A stretch of 64,000 bases of DNA from contig NZ_FPBF01000008.1 of assembly GCF_900116615.1 (NCBI RefSeq), positions 176,098-240,097 on the forward strand, in the 5' to 3' direction. The notes beneath the pieces were generated by a model that saw nothing but the letters and a program-made list of their open reading frames with translations, searched no databases and was not told the DNA's origin. The translations under genes and the position numbers were made by a program. This DNA comes from Algoriphagus locisalis. GTDB taxonomy: Bacteria; Bacteroidota; Bacteroidia; Cytophagales; Cyclobacteriaceae. Each line of letters begins with the position of its first letter. Position 1 is the stretch's first letter. Below, piece by piece: positions 50,233 through 57,756 of the stretch.

Positions 50233-51382
50233 TAAGCAATTTCAATTTATAATAGGTTACAAAATCATCTTCTGTTTCAAAAAAATCAGGATGTTTGAGC
50301 GCTAGAATTTCTTCGTCATCAGTCAAAATCCTAGTGAATATTAGCCCTTCGGGAACGGGAATATTATTTTGAAGCAGGTTAAACTCTCCATCAAATACAG
50401 CGACATAGTTCTTTTTCAACTTTTCTAATTCTAAACGCCCTGAAGATTCATCCCTATCATATTGGCTTGCCAAACTCTCTGCAATTCCCTTGTTGTAAAT
50501 TACTATTGTACCGTTGGTTGATCTGTAAATTTTCTGGATAGTCCCTGGGAAATTATTCTTTGTCAATTCACTATAATCTTGTTCTTGTTCGAACGGAACG
50601 CCAATAGGCTGAACAGCATCATTCACTTCGAGGGCTACCTCTTGGTCAAAATTCACTTCTCCATCTTCTTCCTTGTACACCCAGAATTTCATTTCATTCC
50701 TGAAATAAAGAATCCATTCCGTATCAGTTCTGATTACCGTTGGAAACATCCAATAATTGAAAGCCCCATTGCTAAAGAATGAATTGGGAGGAAAAGGCAT
50801 GGTCTCCCGACTACTATTCGAAACCGTATCGAAAACTTGGAGAATTGGCTGACCATAAATCCCTTCAAATATGCTTGTCGAAGATTCGTCTGTAACGACC
50901 TCAGCACATTCAGGGCGGATAAATGCAATCTCATCACCCAAAGGGTAAATTGCGTCCCCAGACAATCCATTGATATAGAAATAATCAAACGGCAACTTAT
51001 ACTGCCAAATTCTATTTCCATTAAAGTCGTATCTATAAAAACCCTGATTCATTATATGGAATTCTATCTTTCCATCTCTCAGTCCAATTGGGTTTATAAG
51101 TCCATACATTGCGTAAGGCCCATCAGATGGAAACTCAATCGTTGATTTTGTCAGCCCATCTCTATCTAAGATCATATATTCCTTATCACGATTTCCTTTA
51201 GCCAAATAACTTTTGCTTTCAGGTTCGTAATCTAATATTCTCAGGTTACCCAAGTAATCTATCTGAAGAGAATCGATGATTTCAAGGCTATAGTCATGGG
51301 ATTCAATATCGTTAGAATCATCCTTTTGGCTACAGGAAAAATAGCAAAGCACTAAAACGAGGGGAAGTAAAAATCTTTTCAT
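50225..51382 (-). CDS. DUF4221-family lipoprotein 3
   Basis: A 385-residue lipoprotein with lipobox LCYFSCSQK (Cys at about 17). It is the closest paralog of the next gene downstream: LEIIDSLQIDYLGNLRILDYE, AIYPLGDEIAFIRPE, EMKFWVYKEEDGEVNFDQEVALEVNDAVQPIGVPF, TIQKIYRSTNGTIVIYNKGIA and NIPVPEGLIFTRILTDDEEILAL correspond block by block. The first gene of the set, with a 50-bp gap from the FNT gene. Duplication of the second and third copies is evidently recent compared with the first. Confidence 0.75.
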   Translation of the reverse strand: MKRFLLPLVLVLCYFSCSQKDDSNDIESHDYSLEIIDSLQIDYLGNLRILDYEPESKSYLAKGNRDKEYMILDRDGLTKSTIEFPSDGPYAMYGLINPIGLRDGKIEFHIMNQGFYRYDFNGNRIWQYKLPFDYFYINGLSGDAIYPLGDEIAFIRPECAEVVTDESSTSIFEGIYGQPILQVFDTVSNSSRETMPFPPNSFFSNGAFNYWMFPTVIRTDTEWILYFRNEMKFWVYKEEDGEVNFDQEVALEVNDAVQPIGVPFEQEQDYSELTKNNFPGTIQKIYRSTNGTIVIYNKGIAESLASQYDRDESSGRLELEKLKKNYVAVFDGEFNLLQNNIPVPEGLIFTRILTDDEEILALKHPDFFETEDDFVTYYKLKLLNE

Positions 51383-51432
51383 CCCTCAATATAATTCACC
51401 CAAACTAACTAGCTAAGTTAAATTACCTTAAC

Positions 51433-52314
51433 TCAGTTCTTCGAGCCTATATTGAAGACAAACGCTCTGTACTTCAGCAATGCCACAAAGATTGCCCCAC
51501 CAAAGGCATTGCCCATGAGTGCGGTGCTCTGGAAACTCAGGTAATCCCACAGAGAGATGGCGGGTGAACTGAGCATTCCCGAAAAAACCTCCACGCTGCC
51601 AATAATGCTATGATGGAGTCCCGCAAATGACATCACGGAGGTAACCATATAGATCATCACTATTCTACTGATCGTATCTCGGGAAGATGCCAGCAGCCAG
51701 GAAAGCAAACCCATCATCCATCCCGCTAAAATAGCACTGACGAAAATGACCGGGAGGTCTGTACGAAGTGTATGCAATGCAATTATTTCAACTACTTCAT
51801 GATTGAAAATTTCCAGATGTGGCCCCAGCCAAAGTAGAATCGCAGAAATAATATATCCTCCCACCATATTCCCTGCGATCACAATACCCCAAAGCCGTAG
51901 CATACTTACGGTTGTCCTCTTCTTATTCAGAACGGGCAGGGTCAGTAAGGCCGTTTGCTCTGTAAACAGGATACTTTGCCCCAAAACCACCATAATGAAT
52001 CCCAAAGGATAAACCAGAGAAATCATCCGGATGATGGTGTGAGTTTCCATCTTTCCCATCAAGAAAAAGTAGAGTGTACACAGCATCAAGTAGCTAAAGC
52101 CAATCTCCAATCCGGCAGTAAGCGAACTTGTGAATAGGCTGGTGGTCCGCTTATCATAGACTTCAAGTGCATCTATGATCTGATCCCTCAGGATTTCACC
52201 ATGCGTTTTGGCCGAATCCCTGCTTTTAGACTTGGAGTTCTTTAGTTCAGTATCAATTTCCTTCTGCAGCTCTTTCGCCAGTTGTTCTTCTGTTTTCTCT
52301 TTTTTCCAGACCAT
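51433..52314 (-). CDS. Formate/nitrite transporter family (FNT) channel
   Basis: A 293-residue membrane protein. The first about 55 residues are charged and cytosolic (KKEKTEEQLAKELQKEIDTELKNSK). Then come six hydrophobic segments with the FNT-type landmarks: FSYLMLCTLYFF, MVVLGQSILFTEQTALLTLP (family FTEQT-like stretch), GNMVGGYIISAILLW, GLLSWLLASSRDTISRIV and the half-helix GLHHSIIGSVEVFSG, with the channel-lining His in LHHS. FNT channels conduct small monovalent anions (formate, nitrite, hydrosulfide). The long N-terminus and motifs fit the YfdC-like branch, whose substrate is unknown. Confidence 0.85.
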   Translation of the reverse strand: MVWKKEKTEEQLAKELQKEIDTELKNSKSKSRDSAKTHGEILRDQIIDALEVYDKRTTSLFTSSLTAGLEIGFSYLMLCTLYFFLMGKMETHTIIRMISLVYPLGFIMVVLGQSILFTEQTALLTLPVLNKKRTTVSMLRLWGIVIAGNMVGGYIISAILLWLGPHLEIFNHEVVEIIALHTLRTDLPVIFVSAILAGWMMGLLSWLLASSRDTISRIVMIYMVTSVMSFAGLHHSIIGSVEVFSGMLSSPAISLWDYLSFQSTALMGNAFGGAIFVALLKYRAFVFNIGSKN

Positions 52315-52391
52315 TAAAATCGGTGATTACTTATGCAACTAGTGTTTAATCCAACCGGATCTATAGGCTAATGTATGATCAACTAATAAAT

Positions 52392-53414
52392 CTACTCGGT
52401 AGTTCTACAGGCTGTCAAAATACTGAACTCAAATAATCTTTCATTTTTCAGGATATCAAAAAAACCTGCCAGGTAATTTGTCATATTCTTCACTTCCTGC
52501 TCAGGCACCAAATGTGCAAGCTGCTGAATCTCTGCAAAAAGCACTTGCTCCTTGCCCAAAAACTCGGCACTAATTGCTTTCATTAACTCCTCATCTCTGC
52601 AGTACCCTCTATACAAGCGCTCGCTTACGTTTTCGATATCGACCAGATTACTGACCTGCGCATAAGGAGGCATGACCATCCCGGTCATGTCAAAATCATA
52701 AGCCAGAGGAACCGCTGTCTTTGAGTCCAGTTTTAGGATTTTCATGTTGTGCTGGTACAAGCTAGACCAGTCTGTATTGCCAATCATGTATTGGAACAAA
52801 TCATGACGGACAGCTGCAGAATCCTCTAAAAACGTACCTGCTACTTTCTTATTTTCCAGAACCTCCGCATCGAAACGCTCGGCAACTTTATCATCATCTT
52901 CGATCAAAAAGCCTAATAACTGCTCTGTTTCGCCCTTCTTATTGTCTTCATTCTGAAAGTTGATCCGAATCATCCGAGTCTTGAAGGTATATTGGCTCAC
53001 CTCCTCGTAGAGTTGATAGCAGAGGTATTCTTTTACTATAAATGAATCTGCATTTTTATTTGTGGCACAGGGAAAAACAATTTTTAAGTTTCTGCTCCCA
53101 TCGAAAAGATTGCCCTTTCCCTCTTGCTTTTTAAGCCTCATTCTGAGTGGGGGATAAAAGCAATTTTCCCTACGGAAATTACCCCTTACTCTCAATCCCA
53201 CATCCAAGGTATCGCTGGACCCATCCGGGTTTTTAAATATCAGGAACGAATCCATCAGGGTAGAATCATTGGTTTCAGTGCGGAGTTTTTTAATGGAAAA
53301 CTTCATACTGACTTCCAGGATTTCTTCAGAATCAAAGAGTAGCTCCATTTCCTGAGAGGAGGCAAAAGAGTAAGAAAAAAGAAGGGCACAAAATAGGGGC
53401 AAAAACTTTTTCAT
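52392..53414 (-). CDS. Exported protein, possibly CotH-like
   Basis: About 340 residues from the ATG at 53414, with a signal peptide (FLPLFCALLFSYSFASSQ). Visible features: LRVRGNFRRENCFYPPLRMRLKKQEG, LKIVFPCATN, FIVKEYLCYQLYEEVSQYTFKTRMIRINF, IEDDDKVAERF, LFQYMIGNTDWSSLYQHNMKIL and PLAYDFDMTG. The order of GNFR, PPLR, EYL, R, GNTDW and D-F-D-x-[ST]-G is what I would expect of a CotH-type atypical kinase fold, but I cannot confirm this by sight. Conserved in Bacteroidota as a hypothetical. The function is unknown. Confidence 0.55.
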   Translation of the reverse strand: MKKFLPLFCALLFSYSFASSQEMELLFDSEEILEVSMKFSIKKLRTETNDSTLMDSFLIFKNPDGSSDTLDVGLRVRGNFRRENCFYPPLRMRLKKQEGKGNLFDGSRNLKIVFPCATNKNADSFIVKEYLCYQLYEEVSQYTFKTRMIRINFQNEDNKKGETEQLLGFLIEDDDKVAERFDAEVLENKKVAGTFLEDSAAVRHDLFQYMIGNTDWSSLYQHNMKILKLDSKTAVPLAYDFDMTGMVMPPYAQVSNLVDIENVSERLYRGYCRDEELMKAISAEFLGKEQVLFAEIQQLAHLVPEQEVKNMTNYLAGFFDILKNERLFEFSILTACRTTE

Positions 53415-53609
53415 ATTCCTAAAATTTAAACTCAAAAAAATCCAACAAAACTTAGTCGATAAGATTATTTCAATCCAACAAGAGTAATTTAAAGATTCTC
53501 AGCTATAAATTTTTAGGAATGAAATATTAATATTTTGATTTGACAGTTCGGAATAACACCAAGAAACCTATTTTCGATGACTTACTATCAGGATCACTGG
53601 TTACTTAAG

Positions 53610-53960
53610 CTAACAGAGAATTTTTTTCTTCAGTTGCTTCATCATAGTTGCTCTGAAGAAAAGTACTACTTCCCAAATTACTATAGACGTCCATACATAG
53701 TAAATTAAATATTTAATCTCCCTAGGCAGATCACCTCCTCCCGTCGGATTAAAATGAAAGTCATTTGTGTTAGTGTCTACCCATATCGCAAAAATCAATA
53801 AAGAGCCAGAGGCTATTATTACGATTGTACTAAGCAATAATCGATTTAATTTTGATCCATTTATTACATTAAATCCAACATAAAAATGCGGCAGCATAAA
53901 TACACATATAGTTACAAATCCTAATCCAATTACCCCACTGTTTCTCAGAGAACCTATCAT
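53610..53960 (-). CDS. Three-helix membrane protein, unknown
   Basis: A 116-residue protein with three hydrophobic segments (about 9-28, GVIGLGFVTICVFMLPHFYV; about 42-60, LLLSTIVIIASGSLLIFAIW; about 86-105, LIYYVWTSIVIWEVVLFF) and a lysine-rich end. I do not recognise a family. It stands alone between the CotH-like gene and the palindrome at 54093-54212. Confidence 0.5.
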   Translation of the reverse strand: MIGSLRNSGVIGLGFVTICVFMLPHFYVGFNVINGSKLNRLLLSTIVIIASGSLLIFAIWVDTNTNDFHFNPTGGGDLPREIKYLIYYVWTSIVIWEVVLFFRATMMKQLKKKILC

Positions 53961-54057
53961 TATCTATAGTGCAATCACTTTAACTAGGAAAATGGTTACG
54001 AACCTTATATACAACTTAGACCGAAGGATTAAAGATGACATTTCGATTTATTTTATA

Positions 54058-54081
54058 TGATTATCCGTAATGATGCCAGTA
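54058..54081 (-). repeat. Dispersed 23-bp motif, copy 3 (inverted)
   Basis: On the minus strand this reads ACTGGCATCATTACGGATAA followed by TCA, nearly identical to copy 1 at 33315-33338. It lies just left of the nested palindrome. Confidence 0.55.
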
Positions 54082-54092
54082 GATCAAAATGG

Positions 54093-54212
54093 CCTCGACT
54101 TCGCTCGGCCTCCGGATTCGGGATATTGATGGGATGGGAGGAAAATGCGGCTGCGCCGCATTTTCCTCCCATCCCAACTTAGAATACTAACGGTCACCGA
54201 GCGAAGTCGAGG
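54093..54212. repeat. Nested palindrome (two concentric hairpins)
   Basis: Outer arms CCTCGACTTCGCTCGG (54093-54108) and CCGAGCGAAGTCGAGG (54197-54212) are perfect 16-bp inverted repeats. Inside them a 45-bp hairpin (54131-54175) has perfect 21-bp arms starting GGGATGGGAGG and a 3-base loop. The sequence could form a large cruciform. The outer arms resemble REP-type sequences common in Bacteroidota. Confidence 0.8.
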
Positions 54213-54340
54213 TGAACATTAATAAAATTTGGCTACTGGTGAGAAAGCGGATATACATGTTATTTATCATAACTATCCATTATCCAAATAATTACAACTT
54301 ATCCATGTGCTTAAATAGCGCAAGAGAATTGAACATTTCC

Positions 54341-55009
54341 TTAAAGCTCGGTAAGCAAGATATTCTTGAATTCCACCTCGGCACCCTCTGCCTGCAAGGC
54401 GATTTTCCCTCGGGTAGCTGTAGCATTGAAACCGTCATTGACCAAATCACCATTTAGCCAGACGGTCACTTTATCTGCATCACAGGTGATTTTGATGTGA
54501 TTCCACTCCCCTAGTGGTTTTTCTGAGTCATCGGTCAGGTTCTTGATTCGTCGCTCTTTCCTGCCGTTTACTCCCCAGTTTTCCTTCGGACCACGTCTGG
54601 CTTCCATATCCTCTACCTCGATATTCTGTTCTATACACCAGAAATCGCCAGCATTACTATGCATCAGTTGCACTTCAATAGACTGTGGAAACATGCCGTA
54701 CAAAGCTCTTGGCGTAGAAGCATGAACCAATATCCCGCAGTTTCCCGGCTCTCCTGCAAATCGATAATCAAGCTCCAACGTGTAATTATCATATTCTGCT
54801 TCTGAAATCAAGTGGCCCTGAGGAGTACCCAAACTCACCAAAAGACCATCCCGAATGATAAAAGGAATACGCAAAGAACTGTCAGCTTCCAGATCCGGAA
54901 CATCCATATACCAGCCAGCTAGACTTTTTCCATCGAAGAGCTTTTTGGTTTGGCTGTGGGCGAAAAAGGGTATGGAAACAAATAACAGGAGGAAGGTGAT
55001 TCTTTTCAT
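54341..55009 (-). CDS. Exported DUF1080 (3-keto-disaccharide hydrolase-like) protein
   Basis: A 222-residue protein with a signal peptide (ITFLLLFVSIPFFAHSQ) and a DUF1080 domain. Landmarks are KKLFDGKSLAGWYMDV, the beta-jelly-roll strands YDNYTLELDYRF, GNCGILVHAST and QSIEVQLMHSNAGDF, the GEWNHIKITCDADKVTVWLNGDLVND strands and the closing RGKIALQAEGAEVEFKNILLTEL. Some members hydrolyse 3-keto-glycosides. It lies downstream of a hemoglobin gene and is on the same strand, but not close enough to be called an operon. Confidence 0.88.
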   Translation of the reverse strand: MKRITFLLLFVSIPFFAHSQTKKLFDGKSLAGWYMDVPDLEADSSLRIPFIIRDGLLVSLGTPQGHLISEAEYDNYTLELDYRFAGEPGNCGILVHASTPRALYGMFPQSIEVQLMHSNAGDFWCIEQNIEVEDMEARRGPKENWGVNGRKERRIKNLTDDSEKPLGEWNHIKITCDADKVTVWLNGDLVNDGFNATATRGKIALQAEGAEVEFKNILLTEL

Positions 55010-55134
55010 TATTTTGGGATAAAGTTAACGTGGTCATAAGCTAGCAAGAATCTTTACATCCAGCACTTCTCACTGCTTACTTTTTACTTTACATAATTTT
55101 CTGCGAATGAAAACTGATCACTACAAACTGATAC

Positions 55135-55530
55135 TTACCTCACCCTCGCTTCCCAAATCCTCATAAACAGCATGTGCGCCATTCTTCTTGCATGCTCTTT
55201 GGCATAGTTCGCATTTTTTCCTTCGAAATACCTGTCCAAGGTCTGAAACCATAGTTCCAGCCAATTTCCAAAGTGAGCCTGTTCTATGCTGTTATCCACT
55301 TCAGCATCGACTTGTCTATGAACTTTCACAGGATTAAATTTCCCAGCCCCAGGTCCAGTTTGCAACAAGATCATTTCCCAGAAATCACTCAAATGAATCA
55401 AGTGCGTGTCCCAATCTTTGACTACTCCATTGAAAATTGGGCCGAGGGAATCATGTTTTCTGATCTGATCATAGAATCGTCTTACCAAAAAATCAACTTC
55501 CTTTCTCGACTTTATATCTATTTTATCCAT
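55135..55530 (-). CDS. Group III truncated hemoglobin
   Basis: A 131-residue hemoglobin of the group III (P) type. The pattern LVRRFYDQIRKHDSLGPIFN at the B/E-helix side, HLIHLSDFWEMILLQTG and the proximal histidine in QAHFGNWLELWFQTLDRYF (about 86) fit the family. It binds heme and probably oxygen or nitric oxide and peroxide-derived ligands. It is 4 bp before the start of the phosphodiesterase (NPP-like) stop region on the same strand, so the two genes are probably one transcript. Confidence 0.9.
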   Translation of the reverse strand: MDKIDIKSRKEVDFLVRRFYDQIRKHDSLGPIFNGVVKDWDTHLIHLSDFWEMILLQTGPGAGKFNPVKVHRQVDAEVDNSIEQAHFGNWLELWFQTLDRYFEGKNANYAKEHARRMAHMLFMRIWEARVR

Positions 55531-55534
55531 TCTT

Positions 55535-56779
55535 CTACTTCAAAATTGGTTCTAGTACTTCCAGTCTTCCGTCAATATTGTCAGGAGTAGGAAGGCCAAG
55601 AATCTTACATATCAAAGGATACACATGGATATTCTGAAAAGTTTCAATTTCCAACCCTGACTTGAAAGCCGGACCATTAGCATAGAAGATCGCATGCATA
55701 TCCTTGTAAGCAGGACTGTATCCATGCTCACCAAACACCTCTGTATCTAATCTATCCATATTGTCCTTCATGCGTGTGAGCGTCGTTTCCCAAGCCAAGT
55801 AATAGTTCCTGTCAGGAATAATCAAAATATCCCCAATCCTGTCTTTGTACATCAGATCCTGGTAGTTTTCCTTGTCATCGACATCGGTGATATGAATCGG
55901 CAAATCAGACTTTTCCAGAGCCTCAATCACTTTTTGCTTATCCTTTTTATCCTCTAGATACACATGAGCCAAGGCACCATCATTGACGATTCTAGCTGGA
56001 ATATCTTTGGTCAATTCACTCAGATTGATAAAGTGGTCCGGCGTCACATCCATCATTCCATGATCCGAAACCACGATCACATTGATATCTAAATCGTAAC
56101 TTTTTAAGCCTTCGAAAAGCGCCCCTAACTCATAGTCAAGTTTTGTCAAAGTTGTGGTTAGTTTTTCATCATTCGATGGCCCGTAGCGATGCCCTGTATC
56201 ATCCATATCTGAAAAGTACAAGGTAATCAATCGTGGACGCTTTTCTTCCGGAAGCTCCAGCCATTTGAACACCTCCGTGACTCTGGTCATATTGCTAACT
56301 CTCCCATCGTAGGGATAATAATAAGTAGGATATACACCCTGCACATCCGCCTCTGAGCCTACAAAAAAGTAACTCGCTGATACCATATCATTTTGCTCCG
56401 CCAGCACCCAAAGCGGTGTACCTCCATACCAAGAACCGTCTTGCACGATCTCGGTTTTGCCGATTCCGTAGGTTTGATCCTTCTCTGGATCGTAAAATGA
56501 ATTGTCCACCAAACCGTGATGTTCAGGTTTCAAACCTGTGGCTATGGTGTAGTGATTTGGGAAAGTCTTACTGGGAAAAGACGGCATCATGCTTTCTGCT
56601 GCCACTCCATTGGCAATAAACTTCTTTAGATTTTCCGGTTGAAAACGCTCTACATAGTCGTAACGAAACCCATCCAGGGAAATCAAAATAACGATGGGTT
56701 CGTGATTTTTTTCCTGTGCAAAAGAAACGGTAGAAAAAGCTAAAACAACAACTAGCAGAAGCGCTTGAAATCTTTTCAT
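55535..56779 (-). CDS. Nucleotide pyrophosphatase/phosphodiesterase-family enzyme
   Basis: About 414 residues from the ATG at 56779 (MKRFQALL), with a signal peptide (FQALLLVVVLAFSTVSFAQ). Alkaline phosphatase-superfamily motifs of the NPP type are ISLDGFRYDY (first metal-binding Asp), PSFPSKTFPNHYT (nucleophilic Thr), YFSDMDDTGHRYG (Asp/His ligands), VVSDHGMMD (second Asp/His pair) and AIFYANGPAFK, EHGYSP at the third ligand position. It would act on nucleotide or phosphodiester substrates in the periplasm. It probably shares its message with the hemoglobin gene, whose start is 4 bp downstream. Confidence 0.88.
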   Translation of the reverse strand: MKRFQALLLVVVLAFSTVSFAQEKNHEPIVILISLDGFRYDYVERFQPENLKKFIANGVAAESMMPSFPSKTFPNHYTIATGLKPEHHGLVDNSFYDPEKDQTYGIGKTEIVQDGSWYGGTPLWVLAEQNDMVSASYFFVGSEADVQGVYPTYYYPYDGRVSNMTRVTEVFKWLELPEEKRPRLITLYFSDMDDTGHRYGPSNDEKLTTTLTKLDYELGALFEGLKSYDLDINVIVVSDHGMMDVTPDHFINLSELTKDIPARIVNDGALAHVYLEDKKDKQKVIEALEKSDLPIHITDVDDKENYQDLMYKDRIGDILIIPDRNYYLAWETTLTRMKDNMDRLDTEVFGEHGYSPAYKDMHAIFYANGPAFKSGLEIETFQNIHVYPLICKILGLPTPDNIDGRLEVLEPILK

Positions 56780-57005
56780 AAAATAATCTTTCCACAAAAA
56801 TACCTGCTACAGCTTTGGCAAGCAATCCAATCATCACTAATAACAGCTTGGTAAAGTTGAATGAGCGCATCATACTTGGTGGATCAACTTCATTTCTTTC
56901 CCATGCCTCCACAGAATCGGGAATATTTTCCCATACAGAATAAGGTAAATCAGGCTCAGCTGGGTCAATACTGACATGGTACATGAATTGGATTAATGAC
57001 TGCAT
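56776..57005 (-). pseudogene. Frameshifted small membrane protein upstream of the NPP-like gene
   Basis: From ATG 57005 (or 56984) the frame reads a soluble part (SIDPAEPDLPYSVWENIPDS, EAWERNEVDPPSMMRSF) followed by a hydrophobic helix (KLLLVMIGLLAKAVAGIF). It then runs on across the phosphodiesterase start in a composition unlike a real protein. A single missing T in the TTTTT run at the end of the helix would shift it to a stop (TGA) that overlaps the phosphodiesterase ATG as ATGA. That is the usual arrangement of coupled genes, so a frameshift mutation or a sequencing error is likely. Product not recognised. Confidence 0.35.
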
Positions 57006-57021
57006 AAAACAACATATGATT

Positions 57022-57699
57022 ATGAAAACGACCAACAAACTTTTAATGGCATCCCTTATAGCTACGACTACTTTGGGAGCTGTAAGTTGTAAATCAAGTA
57101 ATGCCGTGAAAGGCGGAGCAATCGGCGGTGCCGCGGGTGGAGTACTTGGCGGAGTGATCGCTGGTGAAGGAAATACAGCCGTGGGCGTACTGATAGGATC
57201 TGCAATCGGTGGCTCTGCAGGAGCAATTATCGGTAATCAAATGGACAAAGCAGCAGATGAACTTCAGCGTGATCTGGAGGGAGCCACTGTAGAGCGCGTG
57301 GGAGAGGGAATCAAAATCACCTTTGACTCTGGCTTGATGTTCCCGGTGGATAAGTCAGAATTAAGTGAAGTTTCTAAACAGAATTTGACCGAACTAGCGG
57401 AAACTTTAAAAAAGTATGATGAGACTAATATCTTGGTGGAAGGTCATACTGATAATACCGGTGCAGAAGATTACAACATGGATCTATCCCGTAGAAGAGC
57501 TTATTCTGTTGAAGATTATTTGACTTCTAATGGGATCGCTAAAAACAGAATGGAGATCACTGCATATGGCGAAATGCAGCCAACTGCTACCAACGAGACA
57601 GAAGCTGGCCGCCAGCAAAACAGAAGAGTGGAAGTGGCTATCTATGCAAATAAGAAAATGCAAAAAATGGCTGAACGAGGTGAATTGGGAGAGGAATAA
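57022..57699 (+). CDS. OmpA-family lipoprotein with glycine zipper
   Basis: A 225-residue protein from ATG 57022 with a lipobox ending LGAVSCKSS (Cys at about 18). Residues 25-75 are a glycine zipper (GGAIGGAAGGVLGGVIAG, SAIGGSAGAIIG) that probably lies in the membrane. The C-terminal OmpA-like domain binds peptidoglycan: ILVEGHTDNTGAEDYNMDLSRRRAYSVEDYL and ITAYGEMQPTATNETEAGRQQNRRVEVAI, with the conserved Asp and Arg. It therefore ties the outer membrane to the wall. It is divergent from the NPP-like gene and has a strong terminator after it. Confidence 0.9.
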   Translation: MKTTNKLLMASLIATTTLGAVSCKSSNAVKGGAIGGAAGGVLGGVIAGEGNTAVGVLIGSAIGGSAGAIIGNQMDKAADELQRDLEGATVERVGEGIKITFDSGLMFPVDKSELSEVSKQNLTELAETLKKYDETNILVEGHTDNTGAEDYNMDLSRRRAYSVEDYLTSNGIAKNRMEITAYGEMQPTATNETEAGRQQNRRVEVAIYANKKMQKMAERGELGEE

Positions 57700-57730
57700 C
57701 AATCCTGAAACACCCTATTTATAGATCCGA

Positions 57731-57756
57731 AGACGACCCAAATGGTCGTCTTTTTT
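57731..57756 (+). terminator. Intrinsic terminator after the OmpA gene
   Basis: AGACGACC (57731-57738), loop CAAAT, GGTCGTCT (57744-57751), then a T-run. A strong rho-independent terminator; the stop of the convergent TPR gene overlaps its T-run. Confidence 0.75.

Noticed and set aside
54212..54457. Frame over the start of the palindrome flank, plus strand
   Set aside because: It overlaps the DUF1080 gene on the other strand, has no conserved start and no recognisable domain.
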